64,000 nt of DNA from Terrimonas sp. (GCF_003075435.1 NZ_QCZJ01000001.1:496001-560000); one strand, 5' to 3'; shown: positions 45,179 to 54,402, counted from the stretch's first letter. Notes: a model not told the origin generated them from the letters alone. Made by a program: numbers and translations.

Positions 45179-45982
45179 ATGACCAGAAAAGAACTTATAG
45201 CGCAAATCAAAAGAAAGGGATCTTATTTATGTGTTGGGCTGGACAGTGATATCACCAAAATACCAAAACATCTTTTATCGGTTGCTGACCCTGTGTTTGA
45301 ATTCAACAGGCAGATTATAGATGCCACCAAAGATTTTTGTGTGAGCTATAAGATTAATACAGCCTTTTATGAAAGTCTTGGTGTAAGGGGCTGGGAAACG
45401 ATGGAAAAAACCGTTAACTATATACCTCCAACGCATTTTAAAATTGCTGACGCCAAGCGGGGTGATATCGGCAATACCTCTTCACAATATGCAAAAGCAT
45501 TTTTTGAAACGCTGAACTTTGATGCCATTACCGTAGCGCCATATATGGGTGAAGATAGTGTACGTCCTTTCCTGGAATATACGGATAAATGGACGATCGT
45601 ACTCGGTCTTACTTCCAACAAAGGCGCGGCTGATTTTGAATTGCAGGAAACAGCGGGCGAAAAATTATATGAGAAAGTTTTAAAAACCGTTTCCAGATGG
45701 GGAACCCCCGATAATCTTATGTTTGTTGTTGGTGCTACGCAGGCAGATGAATTTATCAATGTAAGGCGAATATTACCTGACCATTTTTTCCTTGTACCCG
45801 GTGTAGGTTTCCAGGGGGGCAGTTTAAGAGAAATTTCTGAAAAAGCGATGAATACTGATTGCGGCATACTGGTGAATGCTTCAAGGGCAGTGATATTTGC
45901 AGGCGAAGATGAAAATTTCGCCGAAGAAGCAAAAGCTATTGCGGAGCAATATAAGGTAGAAATGAGTGGCTATCTTAAGTAA
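45179..45982 (+). CDS. pyrF: Orotidine-5'-phosphate decarboxylase
   Basis: Decarboxylates OMP to UMP, the last step of pyrimidine nucleotide synthesis. The 267-residue barrel starts LCVGLDSDITKIPKHL and has the catalytic Asp-Lys-x-x-Asp set in KIADAKRGDIGNTS, followed by VAPYMGEDSVRPFL, and the phosphate-binding end VPGVGFQGG and GILVNASRAVIFA. The length and motifs place it in the longer (type 2) OMP decarboxylases. It starts directly after a word-repeat region that leaves no clear promoter. Confidence 0.97.
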   Translation: MTRKELIAQIKRKGSYLCVGLDSDITKIPKHLLSVADPVFEFNRQIIDATKDFCVSYKINTAFYESLGVRGWETMEKTVNYIPPTHFKIADAKRGDIGNTSSQYAKAFFETLNFDAITVAPYMGEDSVRPFLEYTDKWTIVLGLTSNKGAADFELQETAGEKLYEKVLKTVSRWGTPDNLMFVVGATQADEFINVRRILPDHFFLVPGVGFQGGSLREISEKAMNTDCGILVNASRAVIFAGEDENFAEEAKAIAEQYKVEMSGYLK

Positions 45983-46011
45983 ATTAATACTTTCAGCAAC
46001 AAATAAAATGT

Positions 46012-46935
46012 ATGGGTATCGATTCACAAAATGTATTGGATTATTCAAACAACAATACTATCTTTCTTGCCTGGAACTTTAAAGATGGGGTTGAAATCAA
46101 AGAAGTCTTTAAGAAAGTTTGCGCATTAATTATCAACATCAATAATTCCGCCAACACCCGTTTTCCCAATTCCAAAGCAAGTGTGGTTATGGGCATTGGT
46201 TATGAGGCCTGGCACATGCTTGATCTTCCGAAACCCCTGCCTGTAGAATTTGAAAAATTTGTTCCTATTGCCGGGTCCAAACATACCGCAGTGTCAACAA
46301 AAGCCGACCTCCATTTTCATATACGGGCAGATGAGCCTAGTTTTTGTATTGATGCAGCATCCGCTATTTCGGATATATTAAACAAGGCAGCAGAAAGTAT
46401 AGTAGAAATACATGGATTCAGATACTGGGATAGCCGCAGCATTTTGGGATTTGTTGATGGTACTGAAAATCCGCATGGTACTGACAGGGAATATTTTGGA
46501 ATAATTGGTGATGAAGACCCTGATTATAAAGGTGCGAGTTACCTGTTTGTACAAAAATACATGCACAACATCAGCGCCTGGAAATCTTTACCTGTAAGTG
46601 AACAGGAAAAAGTGATCGGCAGATCAAAGGTTGATGACATTGAAATGCCTGATGATATTAAACCGTCCAATGCTCACTCTGCACTTGCCAATGTTGGAGA
46701 TGATTTAAAAATCATTCGCGACAATATGCCATTTGGAAATATCTCTACTAATGAAATGGGAACTTATTTTATAGCTTATGCAAGCTCCTTTACCACTGTA
46801 AAAAAAATGCTTACAAACATGTTTGTAGGAGTTCCGGAGGGCAATTATGACCGGATATTAGATTTCAGCACTCCTGAAACAGGCACACTTTTTTTTGTGC
46901 CCACCTTTGACATGCTGAATGATTTTGCAGGGTAG
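46012..46935 (+). CDS. Dye-decolourising (DyP-type) heme peroxidase
   Basis: A 307-residue heme peroxidase. The distal motif GFVDGTENP (Asp149) is the DyP hallmark. His222 in NAHSAL is the likely proximal heme ligand, and an arginine follows in IIRDNMPFG. There is no Tat or Sec signal, so it is probably cytoplasmic or encapsulin-loaded; no encapsulin gene is present here. It lies 29 bases after pyrF and may be read through from it. Substrate is not predictable. Confidence 0.93.
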   Translation: MGIDSQNVLDYSNNNTIFLAWNFKDGVEIKEVFKKVCALIININNSANTRFPNSKASVVMGIGYEAWHMLDLPKPLPVEFEKFVPIAGSKHTAVSTKADLHFHIRADEPSFCIDAASAISDILNKAAESIVEIHGFRYWDSRSILGFVDGTENPHGTDREYFGIIGDEDPDYKGASYLFVQKYMHNISAWKSLPVSEQEKVIGRSKVDDIEMPDDIKPSNAHSALANVGDDLKIIRDNMPFGNISTNEMGTYFIAYASSFTTVKKMLTNMFVGVPEGNYDRILDFSTPETGTLFFVPTFDMLNDFAG

Positions 46936-47011
46936 CACAATGCTTTTGCTCCTGTTTTCTACCCGGGTATAACAGTTGCACCGGCTATCAACTCATTCGC
47001 AGAAGGGTATA

Positions 47012-47040
47012 TAAAAAGCGTAACTATATAGCTACGCTTT
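47012..47040 (-). terminator. Terminator of the histone-like gene
   Basis: AAAGCGTA (47015-47022) and TACGCTTT (47033-47040), with CTATATAG pairing inside. On the minus strand CTTTTTATATA follows, 34 bases past the stop at 47074. It could also stop the DyP transcript. Confidence 0.8.
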
Positions 47041-47073
47041 CATTATTGAGAAACATTATTATCTGAAAACAGT

Positions 47074-47601
47074 TTAGCTAAATAACAAACCACTGTTGTT
47101 ATCTCCTTCGTCTGTCGATGGGGTATCATCTTCTACGATTGGAGGTTCAATAACAGCCTCTTCTGTAACTATTATTTCTTCTACCACTATTACATCAGGT
47201 GTAATCACTTCCTGCGGAGCTGATTTTGGTGGAGTTGATTTCTTTTTAGGTGCCGCTTTTTTAACAGGGGCTTTTTTTACTGTTGCTTTTTTTGCCGGTG
47301 CTTTTTTGGCTGGCACTTTTTTAGCTGGAGCCTTTTTTGTCGGTGCCTTTTTTGCCAGTGCTTTCTTTTTGGGAGCTACTTTTTTTGCTACTTTTTTTAC
47401 CACCTTCTTAGCCGCTTTTTTTGCTGCCTTCTTAGCTACTTTTTTTGCAGGCGCCTTTTTCTTAGGAACTGCTTTTTTTACAGCTTTTTTTACCACCTTC
47501 TTAGCTGCTTTTTTTGCTGCCTTCTTAGCTACTTTTTTAGGCGCGGCCTTCTTTTTTGGAGCAGCCTTTTTAGGAGCACTTTTTTTCTTTGCTTTAGCCA
47601 T
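47074..47601 (-). CDS. Histone H1-like Lys/Ala/Pro-rich protein
   Basis: A 175-residue low-complexity protein. Residues 1-125 are near-perfect repeats of PKKKA, AKK and KAPAKK units, lysine every second or third position, resembling the eukaryotic H1 tail and bacterial H1-like proteins that bind and compact DNA. Residues 130-175 switch to an acidic, Ile/Val/Thr-rich tail (VVEEIIVTEEAVIEPPIVEDD) with no Lys. The repeats are also direct repeats in DNA, so copy number may vary between strains. An AAGCTTTG element (47684-47677, minus strand) with TTG 17 bases before it may be the promoter. Confidence 0.88.
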   Translation of the reverse strand: MAKAKKKSAPKKAAPKKKAAPKKVAKKAAKKAAKKVVKKAVKKAVPKKKAPAKKVAKKAAKKAAKKVVKKVAKKVAPKKKALAKKAPTKKAPAKKVPAKKAPAKKATVKKAPVKKAAPKKKSTPPKSAPQEVITPDVIVVEEIIVTEEAVIEPPIVEDDTPSTDEGDNNSGLLFS

Positions 47602-47708
47602 GATTGTTGGAATTTATTGTGTTTGTAGAAGAGATGTTTTGATGTAGAAAATTAGGAATAATATTTAGAATATGTACAAAGCTTACTTATTTTTTTTCAT
47701 TCAATAAC

Positions 47709-47744
47709 AAAAACCCCTCAGGTATTACTACCAAAGGGGTTTTT
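47709..47744 (-). terminator. Terminator of the peroxiredoxin gene
   Basis: AAAAACCCCT (47709-47718) pairs with AGGGGTTTTT (47735-47744), with GGTA/TACC pairing in the loop. It lies 30 bases past the stop at 47774. Confidence 0.9.
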
Positions 47745-47773
47745 ATAAAGAAAAATCAACGATTCCGCTGATC

Positions 47774-48409
47774 TTACAAATTAGGTTGAGGTGTATAACG
47801 CAGGTATGGTTTTACCACCTTAACACCTTTAGGGAACTTTTTGATAGCATCTTCTGTTGATACAGCAGGAACTATTATAACATCTTCTGTTGGCTTCCAG
47901 TCTGCAGGGGTAGCTACGCTGTAATTAGCGGTTAATTGCAATGAATCAATTACACGCAATACTTCATAGAAATTTCTTCCTGTAGATGCCGGGTAAGTAA
48001 TGGTGAGCTTTACCTTTTTATCAGGCCCTATTACAAATAAAGAACGAACAGTAAAGTTCTCAGATGCATTAGGATGGATCATACCGTATGCAGTGGCTAC
48101 CTTCCTTTCAGGATCTGCTATGATAGGGAATTTTACATCCGTATTCTGTGTTTCATTAATATCTTTTATCCAACCAGTATGCCTGTCGAGAGAATCAACA
48201 CTTACAGCAAGCACTTTCACATTGCGTTTAGCAAATTCTTCCTGTAATAATGCTGTTTTGCCAAGTTCGGTAGTACATACCGGCGTATAATCAGCAGGAT
48301 GAGAAAAAAGAACACCCCAGCCATCGCCAAGATATTCGTAAAAATCAATTTTTCCAGCGCTGGTTTCAGCGGTAAAATTTGGTGCTATATCACCTAAACG
48401 CAAACTCAT
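47774..48409 (-). CDS. 1-Cys peroxiredoxin (Prx6 type)
   Basis: A 211-residue thiol peroxidase that reduces hydrogen peroxide and organic peroxides. The peroxidatic Cys45 sits in HPADYTPVCTTE; it is the only cysteine, as expected for 1-Cys enzymes. The long C-terminal arm (about 160-211, ATPADWKPTEDVIIVP) is the Prx6-type dimerisation extension. TATATTTG (48450-48443, minus strand) matches the -7 consensus and lies 33 bases before the ATG. It is flanked by terminators on one side and so is probably monocistronic. Confidence 0.96.
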   Translation of the reverse strand: MSLRLGDIAPNFTAETSAGKIDFYEYLGDGWGVLFSHPADYTPVCTTELGKTALLQEEFAKRNVKVLAVSVDSLDRHTGWIKDINETQNTDVKFPIIADPERKVATAYGMIHPNASENFTVRSLFVIGPDKKVKLTITYPASTGRNFYEVLRVIDSLQLTANYSVATPADWKPTEDVIIVPAVSTEDAIKKFPKGVKVVKPYLRYTPQPNL

Positions 48410-48493
48410 AATACTTCTGTTTAAAAGTTAAAAATTGGATTGCAAATATATTGTTTTCCTACTAACCTTGTAGACTATTTGTATAAAAAAAAT

Positions 48494-49642
48494 TTAAATT
48501 GTTCTCCCCCTCACTATTGCGCCCTTACCAAACCGGTCTTTCACCGCGTCAATCGCTTTATACAAGCCTGCCTTTTTCTCCGTATTCTCAAACAGGTTCG
48601 TCTGCAGGGCTTCATTGGTTAACTCACTCAGCCTCACTCCTATAAGCCGCACAGGCTGCCCTTTACGGTACAGCTTATCAAACAGGTCTTTGGCTACCGG
48701 AATCAACTCATCATCATAAAATGTGTAGGGAATACTAGTTTGCCTGGAAGTAGTCTCAAAATCAGGGTACCTGATCTTTACGGCTATACAGCCGGCCATT
48801 TTATTATCCTGCCTTAGCTCAAAAGCTATCTTTTCCGTCATGCGCACCAGTTGCGAAAGCAGGAATTCCACGCTTGTTTTGTTTGAATCGAATGTGTTTT
48901 CTGTAGATACTGATTTTGCTTCGTGATAAGGAATTACTTCACTGTTATGCATACCCTGTGCCCGGCTCCATAACTCAACGCCATAGTTGCCCAGCCAAAG
49001 TTCAAGTTCAGCAGGTGTTCTGCTGCCGATATCACCCAGGGTTTTAATGCCCATGGTCAGCAGCTGCTGGTAGGTTTGCGTTCCTATACCCGGCATTCTG
49101 TCGGCAGACAAGGGCGCCAGGTATTCTTTTTCCATACCGGCGGGCACCTGCATATAGCCATTGGGTTTTGCTTCATTAGTGGCTATTTTAGCAACAAGTT
49201 TATTTGAAGCCAGTGCAAAAGAAATAGGAAGCCCGGTTTTATCAATGATCTCCTGCCGCAGGTCAATTGTCCATTGCCAGGGATTAAAATACTTATGCAT
49301 GCCCGTAAGATCAAGATAAAATTCATCTATGGAGGCTTTTTCAAACAGCGGCGCTTTCGCGGCTATGATTTCCGTTACCCATCGGGAATATTTGCTATAC
49401 TCACCTCTTGTACCTTTTACAACCGCTGCATCAGGGCATAGCTTCATTGCTTTAGCCATAGGCATGGCTGAGTGTATACCATATTTTCTTGCCTCGTAAC
49501 TACAGGCTGCCACCACTCCCCGCTCCTTACTACCACCCACAATCAAAGGTTTTCCTTTTAATGAAGGGTTGTTAATACATTCCACCGACACAAAAAATGC
49601 ATCAAGATCAAAATGAGCGATTATTCGTTGGGGAGATGGCAT
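48494..49642 (-). CDS. dinB: DNA polymerase IV (Y family)
   Basis: A 382-residue translesion polymerase. Catalytic carboxylates are Asp12 in HFDLDAFFVSVE and Asp106-Glu107 in SIDEFYLDLTG (many homologues read SIDEAY). A helix-hairpin-helix region (MPGIGTQTYQQLLTMGIKTLGDI) and the little-finger domain (from about 240) follow. The C-terminus lacks a clear clamp-binding peptide of the QxxLF type, though QTNLF at about residue 352 may serve. It begins 14 bases after the rsmE stop, so the two are probably co-transcribed. Confidence 0.96.
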   Translation of the reverse strand: MPSPQRIIAHFDLDAFFVSVECINNPSLKGKPLIVGGSKERGVVAACSYEARKYGIHSAMPMAKAMKLCPDAAVVKGTRGEYSKYSRWVTEIIAAKAPLFEKASIDEFYLDLTGMHKYFNPWQWTIDLRQEIIDKTGLPISFALASNKLVAKIATNEAKPNGYMQVPAGMEKEYLAPLSADRMPGIGTQTYQQLLTMGIKTLGDIGSRTPAELELWLGNYGVELWSRAQGMHNSEVIPYHEAKSVSTENTFDSNKTSVEFLLSQLVRMTEKIAFELRQDNKMAGCIAVKIRYPDFETTSRQTSIPYTFYDDELIPVAKDLFDKLYRKGQPVRLIGVRLSELTNEALQTNLFENTEKKAGLYKAIDAVKDRFGKGAIVRGRTI

Positions 49643-49656
49643 AATATAAAGGCAAT

Positions 49657-50361
49657 TTACTTAATAGCCAGTAAAACCGCGGCAGCTATACCGGCAGTTT
49701 CTGTACGAAGCCTTGTATTACCCAGGCTCACAGGCTTAAATGCATGCTGCAGGGCTAATGTTATTTCCTGTTCCGTAAAATCGCCCTCGGGTCCTATGCA
49801 GATGGTTATATCATCATTGCTATCTGTAATTTGCCGGAAAGATTGCTTTGCTTCGTCAATACAATGGGCTATGCATTTTACAGTATTGTTGTGCGCAGGT
49901 AACCAGTCTTTAAATTTTACCGGTTCCGCAAGTACAGGCAGCCATGCCTGCCGGCTTTGCAGCATGGCGCTTATCATGATCTGCTGCATGCGGTCATAGC
50001 GGAAATGCGCTTTTTCAGTACGTTCACATAATAATGGCACTATATTACTTATGCCGGTTTCAACAGCTTTCTCCAGAAACCATTCAAAACGCGCCGCGTT
50101 TTTTACCAGTGAAATGGCAATGGTTGATGTACGGGAAGAAGATGGTTGAAAAGCATGTTCCTGTATAGTTACCACACAGGCTTTTTTATGTTCATCAAAT
50201 ATATTACCAATAAAAACATTTCCCTTTCCGTCTGTAAGGCTCAGGGCATCACCCTTCCTCATGCGCAGCACCTGTATAATATGTTTGGAGTTGCCCTCAT
50301 CAAGCGTAACCCGCGGAGCATTTATAGCTATATTTTCTGCAAAAAAAAGAGGGAGCGGCAT
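49657..50361 (-). CDS. rsmE: 16S rRNA (uracil-1498-N3)-methyltransferase
   Basis: A 234-residue SPOUT-class methyltransferase that uses S-adenosylmethionine to methylate U1498 of 16S rRNA. The N-terminal PUA-like domain starts MPLPLFFAENI and includes HIIQVLRMRKGDALSLTDG. The knot region has CIGPEGDFTEQEI and VSLGNTRLRTETAGIAA, the classic RsmE end motif. It lies upstream of dinB on the same strand and about 100 bases after the TPR kinase gene. Confidence 0.96.
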   Translation of the reverse strand: MPLPLFFAENIAINAPRVTLDEGNSKHIIQVLRMRKGDALSLTDGKGNVFIGNIFDEHKKACVVTIQEHAFQPSSSRTSTIAISLVKNAARFEWFLEKAVETGISNIVPLLCERTEKAHFRYDRMQQIMISAMLQSRQAWLPVLAEPVKFKDWLPAHNNTVKCIAHCIDEAKQSFRQITDSNDDITICIGPEGDFTEQEITLALQHAFKPVSLGNTRLRTETAGIAAAVLLAIK

Positions 50362-50459
50362 GTATAATTGTTATTGCCTGCAAATAAAAGAAACTTTTAT
50401 CCAATCGGGTCAATTGGCGACTTGCAGATTTTTTGCAGGCAGCACACAAAATGCCTGCT

Positions 50460-52559
50460 TTACGCCGCAATCGGAAGTGAAACATAAAATACAGTGCCCT
50501 TATCTTCCATACTTTCAAACCATATATCTCCACCATGATTTGCAATAATTTGTTTACAGATAGCCAAACCAAAACCAAAAGACGATTCACCCAATGTTCC
50601 CTTGCGTTTTATATCGGGATCCATTTTGAAAATCTTTTCCCTAAATCCTTCCGGTATACCAATGCCATTATCCTTAATACCAATTACGACATGCTTATCT
50701 TTAACGGTAGTGCTAATTTCAATATGCTCATTTTGCGGGCTGAACTTAACCGCGTTGCCCAGCAGGTTGGTAAAAACACGCCAAAGCTTTTCCCTGTCGC
50801 CAATCACCTTTACGGCAGCTATATCAGCCTTTATTGTTTGCGATTTTTTATCTGCTTTTATCTGCAGCATTTCTATACAATAGTTGATCAGCACATACAG
50901 GTCGATCGGTTCTTTCTTTAAATCGTTTACATTACTGTTTACATTCAAAAGCTCCTGGATAAGCTCGATAGAATGATAACTCGACTCCCGGATCATTTCG
51001 AGCATTTTCCGTTCCAGGTCACCATAGCTGTTTTCCTTGAGCAAAAAATCGCTCACTCCTGCTATGCCTGCTATAGGGTTGCGGAGGTCATGCGCCACTA
51101 TCTTCATCAGCTTGCTGTTATCATCATGACTGGATTGCAATGCAACGAGCGTTTTCTCCAGGTGATTTTGCTTTATATGTAAACGCTCATTTAATTCTCC
51201 CAAAGTTTTTACGTGCTTTTTTGATTGCTTGTAGTTCCCCCAGATAAGTAAAGACACAACCACAACCGCAATAACAGCTAACCCAAGCAGGGAAATATAA
51301 AATCTTTTACGCTCATCATCCTGCTTAAAAAAGTATAGCTCATTCTGACTCTTCAGGAAACTAAATGTCTGATTAATATCTATAGCCAGCCTTTCCCGTT
51401 CAATGGCATTAAGAGAGTCTTTTATAGTGATAAATTTTGAGAGATAATTATTAGCCGTTGAATAATCTTTTCCGGCAGAAGCATATTTTGCTTTAAGATT
51501 ATACCATCGCTGCAACAATTCTGCGTTGGGCATAATATCCAGCAGTTGTTTTAATGAATCAAGCACAACATGCGCCTCGTTTAAACGCAACTGTGTGATA
51601 TACAGATCTGCCAGTTTGGATTGTGAATAAGGAACATCTTCTGTAGCACGATGTGGTTCGCTATTGATAGCAATACTTGCTCTCAGCAATCGCTCTGTGG
51701 CAGTATCATTTCCAACAGCCCTTAAATCTGTAGCCATGTTTCCATATACAACACCTATTGCACTCTGCACAAAATCGGTATCATTTATTTTCTTATTGTT
51801 TTTATCGTACTTAATAGCTTTAAACCGGTTAAGTTCAATATACCTTAACGTACTGTCAAAATAATAAATAGCGGAATCATGTATTCCCAGCCGGCTGTAG
51901 CATAAGCCTATGTTATCAAGGTTACTTTGATGATTGGCAAAGAGTACATAATCGTTATCTATATTATCGTCCTCTTTACAAGCTGTTTTTTGTTTAGCAG
52001 CCTGTTTAAAGTATTCAATAGCTTCCTTATACTGCCTGTGCCTGTAAGAAACCATTCCCAGTTTTGCACTGTAATCTGCGTATAAACACTCATTTCCTGA
52101 TTTATAAATGGCTTCTCTTGCAAGATAATAGTAAGTAAAGGCTTCGCTGTATCTTTTTAATGCATGCAGGTCATCTGCCTTTAACGATAAAGCCCGCGGA
52201 TACCATAGTGTATATTCCGGCGTATTCTTATACTCGTTCAATAACAAAAGCGAACTATCAGCATAGAGCAGCGCTTTTTCACGATCTCTTTTATAGGTAT
52301 AAAAATACCCCCGCCTGTTGTTATAAATCTGGTATGCCCGTTTTAATGGCGGAAGATCATCATAAACAGAATCTATCGCCTTAAAATAATGTGCGCTGTC
52401 GTCTATAAAAGACTGAATTTTTTTAAACCGGAAATCATCAGTATCAATATCCTTAATTACTGTTTTTTCATTGCAGGCATGTAGAAAAAGCAGTGCAGGC
52501 AGTAAGAGCAGTTCAATGAACCGCAACAAAAGATTTAAGTTAGTTTTTGAACACATCAT
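50460..52559 (-). CDS. Sensor histidine kinase with TPR repeats and predicted lipoprotein signal
   Basis: A 699-residue kinase from the ATG at 52559 (a second ATG follows directly; a TTG five codons earlier is less likely). The N-terminus FIELLLLPALLFLHAC ends in a lipobox-like HAC|N. TPR repeats (about 100-390) follow, then one membrane helix (about 425-445, LGLAVIAVVVVSLLIW), a coiled coil, HisKA with the His in KIVAHDLRNPIAGIAG (residue 490), and HATPase_c with NLLGNAVKFS, DNGIGIP and FGFGLAICK. No response regulator is adjacent. Both a lipid anchor and a membrane helix would tether the sensor domain. Confidence 0.9.
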   Translation of the reverse strand: MMCSKTNLNLLLRFIELLLLPALLFLHACNEKTVIKDIDTDDFRFKKIQSFIDDSAHYFKAIDSVYDDLPPLKRAYQIYNNRRGYFYTYKRDREKALLYADSSLLLLNEYKNTPEYTLWYPRALSLKADDLHALKRYSEAFTYYYLAREAIYKSGNECLYADYSAKLGMVSYRHRQYKEAIEYFKQAAKQKTACKEDDNIDNDYVLFANHQSNLDNIGLCYSRLGIHDSAIYYFDSTLRYIELNRFKAIKYDKNNKKINDTDFVQSAIGVVYGNMATDLRAVGNDTATERLLRASIAINSEPHRATEDVPYSQSKLADLYITQLRLNEAHVVLDSLKQLLDIMPNAELLQRWYNLKAKYASAGKDYSTANNYLSKFITIKDSLNAIERERLAIDINQTFSFLKSQNELYFFKQDDERKRFYISLLGLAVIAVVVVSLLIWGNYKQSKKHVKTLGELNERLHIKQNHLEKTLVALQSSHDDNSKLMKIVAHDLRNPIAGIAGVSDFLLKENSYGDLERKMLEMIRESSYHSIELIQELLNVNSNVNDLKKEPIDLYVLINYCIEMLQIKADKKSQTIKADIAAVKVIGDREKLWRVFTNLLGNAVKFSPQNEHIEISTTVKDKHVVIGIKDNGIGIPEGFREKIFKMDPDIKRKGTLGESSFGFGLAICKQIIANHGGDIWFESMEDKGTVFYVSLPIAA

Positions 52560-52633
52560 CTGGCGTACATTCAAAAATAGTATTTATATAACGTCAGAGA
52601 TTTGCAAATTTTAACTAATACGGCATAAAAATT

Positions 52634-52660
52634 AAAAAAAGCCTTTCATCGCTGAAAGGC
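52634..52660 (-). terminator. Terminator of dnaB
   Basis: On the minus strand GCCTTTCA (52660-52653) pairs with TGAAAGGC (52648-52641), 4-base loop, followed by TTTTTTTAATTTTT, 35 bases past the dnaB stop. Confidence 0.92.
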
Positions 52661-52694
52661 TCAATGCCAGATCCCGTGGCAACCTCAAAATATA

Positions 52695-54257
52695 TTAAAA
52701 CGGAGCATCTTCATCAAATCTGCTATCATTCATCCTGCTCCCTTTCTGTATAAACAATCTTGCCGCATCGTCTCCCGAATCACCGGGTAAGGGTTTCCAA
52801 TTACTACCCGGCTGTGCTATTCCTCCAAAATCATCAGATTCCATCTCAACGAACTTTTGAATATGCAGCAAAGCGCGGAGCTTTATTGTTTCCAGAGAAC
52901 CATTACGATGCTTGGCAATTCTCACATGGGTTTCCCCTTTATTGCTTTCACCCATTTCATTTGCGGTGATATTATAGTATTCCGGGCGGTAGAGGAACAT
53001 CACCATATCGGCATCCTGCTCAATAGCGCCGGATTCTCTCAAATCACTTAACTGGGGCATCTTATCGCCATCTTTTCTTTTCTCTACTTCGCGGCTCAGC
53101 TGGCTTAATGCGATAATCGGTATCCCTAATTCTTTAGCGAGCCCTTTCAGGTTTCTTGAAATCGTACTGATCTCCTGCTCCCTGTTTGAGCTGCGTTTAT
53201 CACCAGTGCCACTCATCAGCTGGAGATAGTCAATAATTACCAATCCAACATTATGCTTATTTTTTAGCCTACGGCATTTCGCTCTTAATTCAAATATGTT
53301 TAAGGCAGGCGTATCGTCAATAAAGATGGGGGCATTTTGCAGGCGCTGTATACCATTGCGGTATAGCTGTTCCATTTCATGCTGCTCCATCTTACCTCTT
53401 GCAATTTTTTCGAGCCATATTTCGCTTTCGGCACTTAATATACGTTGCACAAGCTGGGCGGAGCTCATTTCAAGACTAAAAAAGGCGATGGGTGTAGGCT
53501 TGGTAGGATGCAATGCGGCATTACGGGCAAGGTTAAGTGCAAAGGCTGTTTTACCCACGGCAGGGCGGGCGGCAAGAATAACCAGGTCGGTAGGCTGCCA
53601 TCCATAAGTAACCCTGTCGAGCGAAGGAAAGCCACTTGGCGCACCGGTTATATCTTCCTGGCGGTTGCGCATATCTTCAATGCGCTGAATGGTTTTTACC
53701 AATACAGCATCAATACTGTCAAAGTTTTTGCGCAGGTGATTATTGGTGATGTCGAAAAGCTTGCTTTCCGCTTCATCAAGCAAATCAAACACATCTGTAG
53801 AATCTTCATACGCATCGCTGATGATCTCTCCGCTTATGCGGATAAGGTCGCGCTGGATAAATTTTTGCAGAATAATACGGGCATGCGTTTCAATATTAGC
53901 CGCAGAAACTACAACGCTGGTAAGTTTGGTAACATAGTATGGGCCGCCAATCAGCTCCAGTTCTTCTTTTACCTTCAATTCCTCTACTACGGTTAAAAGA
54001 TCTATAGGCATACTTTTTTGTGCCAGGCTTTGCATAGCACGGAAAATACGCTGATGGGCGTCTACATAAAAACACTCTGGCTTTAAAATTTCAACAACCG
54101 TGTCAAAAGCTGTTTTTTCAAGCATAATCGCACCAAGTACCGCTTCTTCCAGATCTCTTGCCTGTGGAGGCACTTTGCCATATACCATAGTACTGAGATC
54201 AAGGGTACTTTTTCTGCGGGCTTTCCGATCTTTGTTCAGATTAGTAAGGGGGTCCAT
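52695..54257 (-). CDS. dnaB: Replicative DNA helicase DnaB
   Basis: The 520-residue hexameric helicase of the replication fork. The N-terminal domain (about 30-135) has PPQARDLEEAVLGAIMLEKTAFD. The RecA-like domain has Walker A ARPAVGKTAFALN, Walker B-type LVIIDYLQLMSG, and LSQLSREVEKRKDGDKMPQLSDLRESGAIEQDAD with the arginine finger region. The C-terminal tail is acidic. No intein interrupts it. It is transcribed leftward from a 467-base region that carries the 11-base repeat array and DnaA-like boxes, so its expression may be linked to replication control. Confidence 0.98.
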   Translation of the reverse strand: MDPLTNLNKDRKARRKSTLDLSTMVYGKVPPQARDLEEAVLGAIMLEKTAFDTVVEILKPECFYVDAHQRIFRAMQSLAQKSMPIDLLTVVEELKVKEELELIGGPYYVTKLTSVVVSAANIETHARIILQKFIQRDLIRISGEIISDAYEDSTDVFDLLDEAESKLFDITNNHLRKNFDSIDAVLVKTIQRIEDMRNRQEDITGAPSGFPSLDRVTYGWQPTDLVILAARPAVGKTAFALNLARNAALHPTKPTPIAFFSLEMSSAQLVQRILSAESEIWLEKIARGKMEQHEMEQLYRNGIQRLQNAPIFIDDTPALNIFELRAKCRRLKNKHNVGLVIIDYLQLMSGTGDKRSSNREQEISTISRNLKGLAKELGIPIIALSQLSREVEKRKDGDKMPQLSDLRESGAIEQDADMVMFLYRPEYYNITANEMGESNKGETHVRIAKHRNGSLETIKLRALLHIQKFVEMESDDFGGIAQPGSNWKPLPGDSGDDAARLFIQKGSRMNDSRFDEDAPF

Positions 54258-54347
54258 TAAAAAAATTTATATATAGAGTAATTATTTTAAATCTTGTGTT
54301 CCCAAGGTTAATCTCAAATCCATTATTTCACTGCCCGCTGCGCTTTG

Positions 54348-54402
54348 TTACCGGAATATTAAAATAACATTACCGGAATGTTACCAAAACTTTGTTGGGA
54401 CG
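54348..54402. promoter_or_regulatory. 11-base-phased TTACCGGAATA direct-repeat array, copy 2
   Basis: Five consecutive 11-base units all begin TTA or TTG: TTACCGGAATA, TTAAAATAACA, TTACCGGAATG, TTACCAAAACT and TTGTTGGGACG. The full core recurs at 22-base spacing. The same layout is found at 62633-62698 beside the phosphate-transport genes. Eleven-base phasing is typical of OmpR/PhoB-family binding sites. It is 91 bases upstream of dnaB and left of the DnaA-like boxes. Confidence 0.65.

Noticed and set aside
47096-47647. Long plus-strand open frame rich in Ala, Phe and Thr opposite the histone-like gene
   Set aside because: It is the mirror of AAA/AAG/GCx-rich codons, which yield Phe/Leu/Ala without stops on the other strand. 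It has no start context or family similarity.
54348-54402. TTACCGGAATA array as LytTR sites for the regulator at 33361
   Set aside because: The 22-base core spacing would fit LytTR repeats, but units at every 11 bases and the Pit context fit an OmpR/PhoB-type regulator better.
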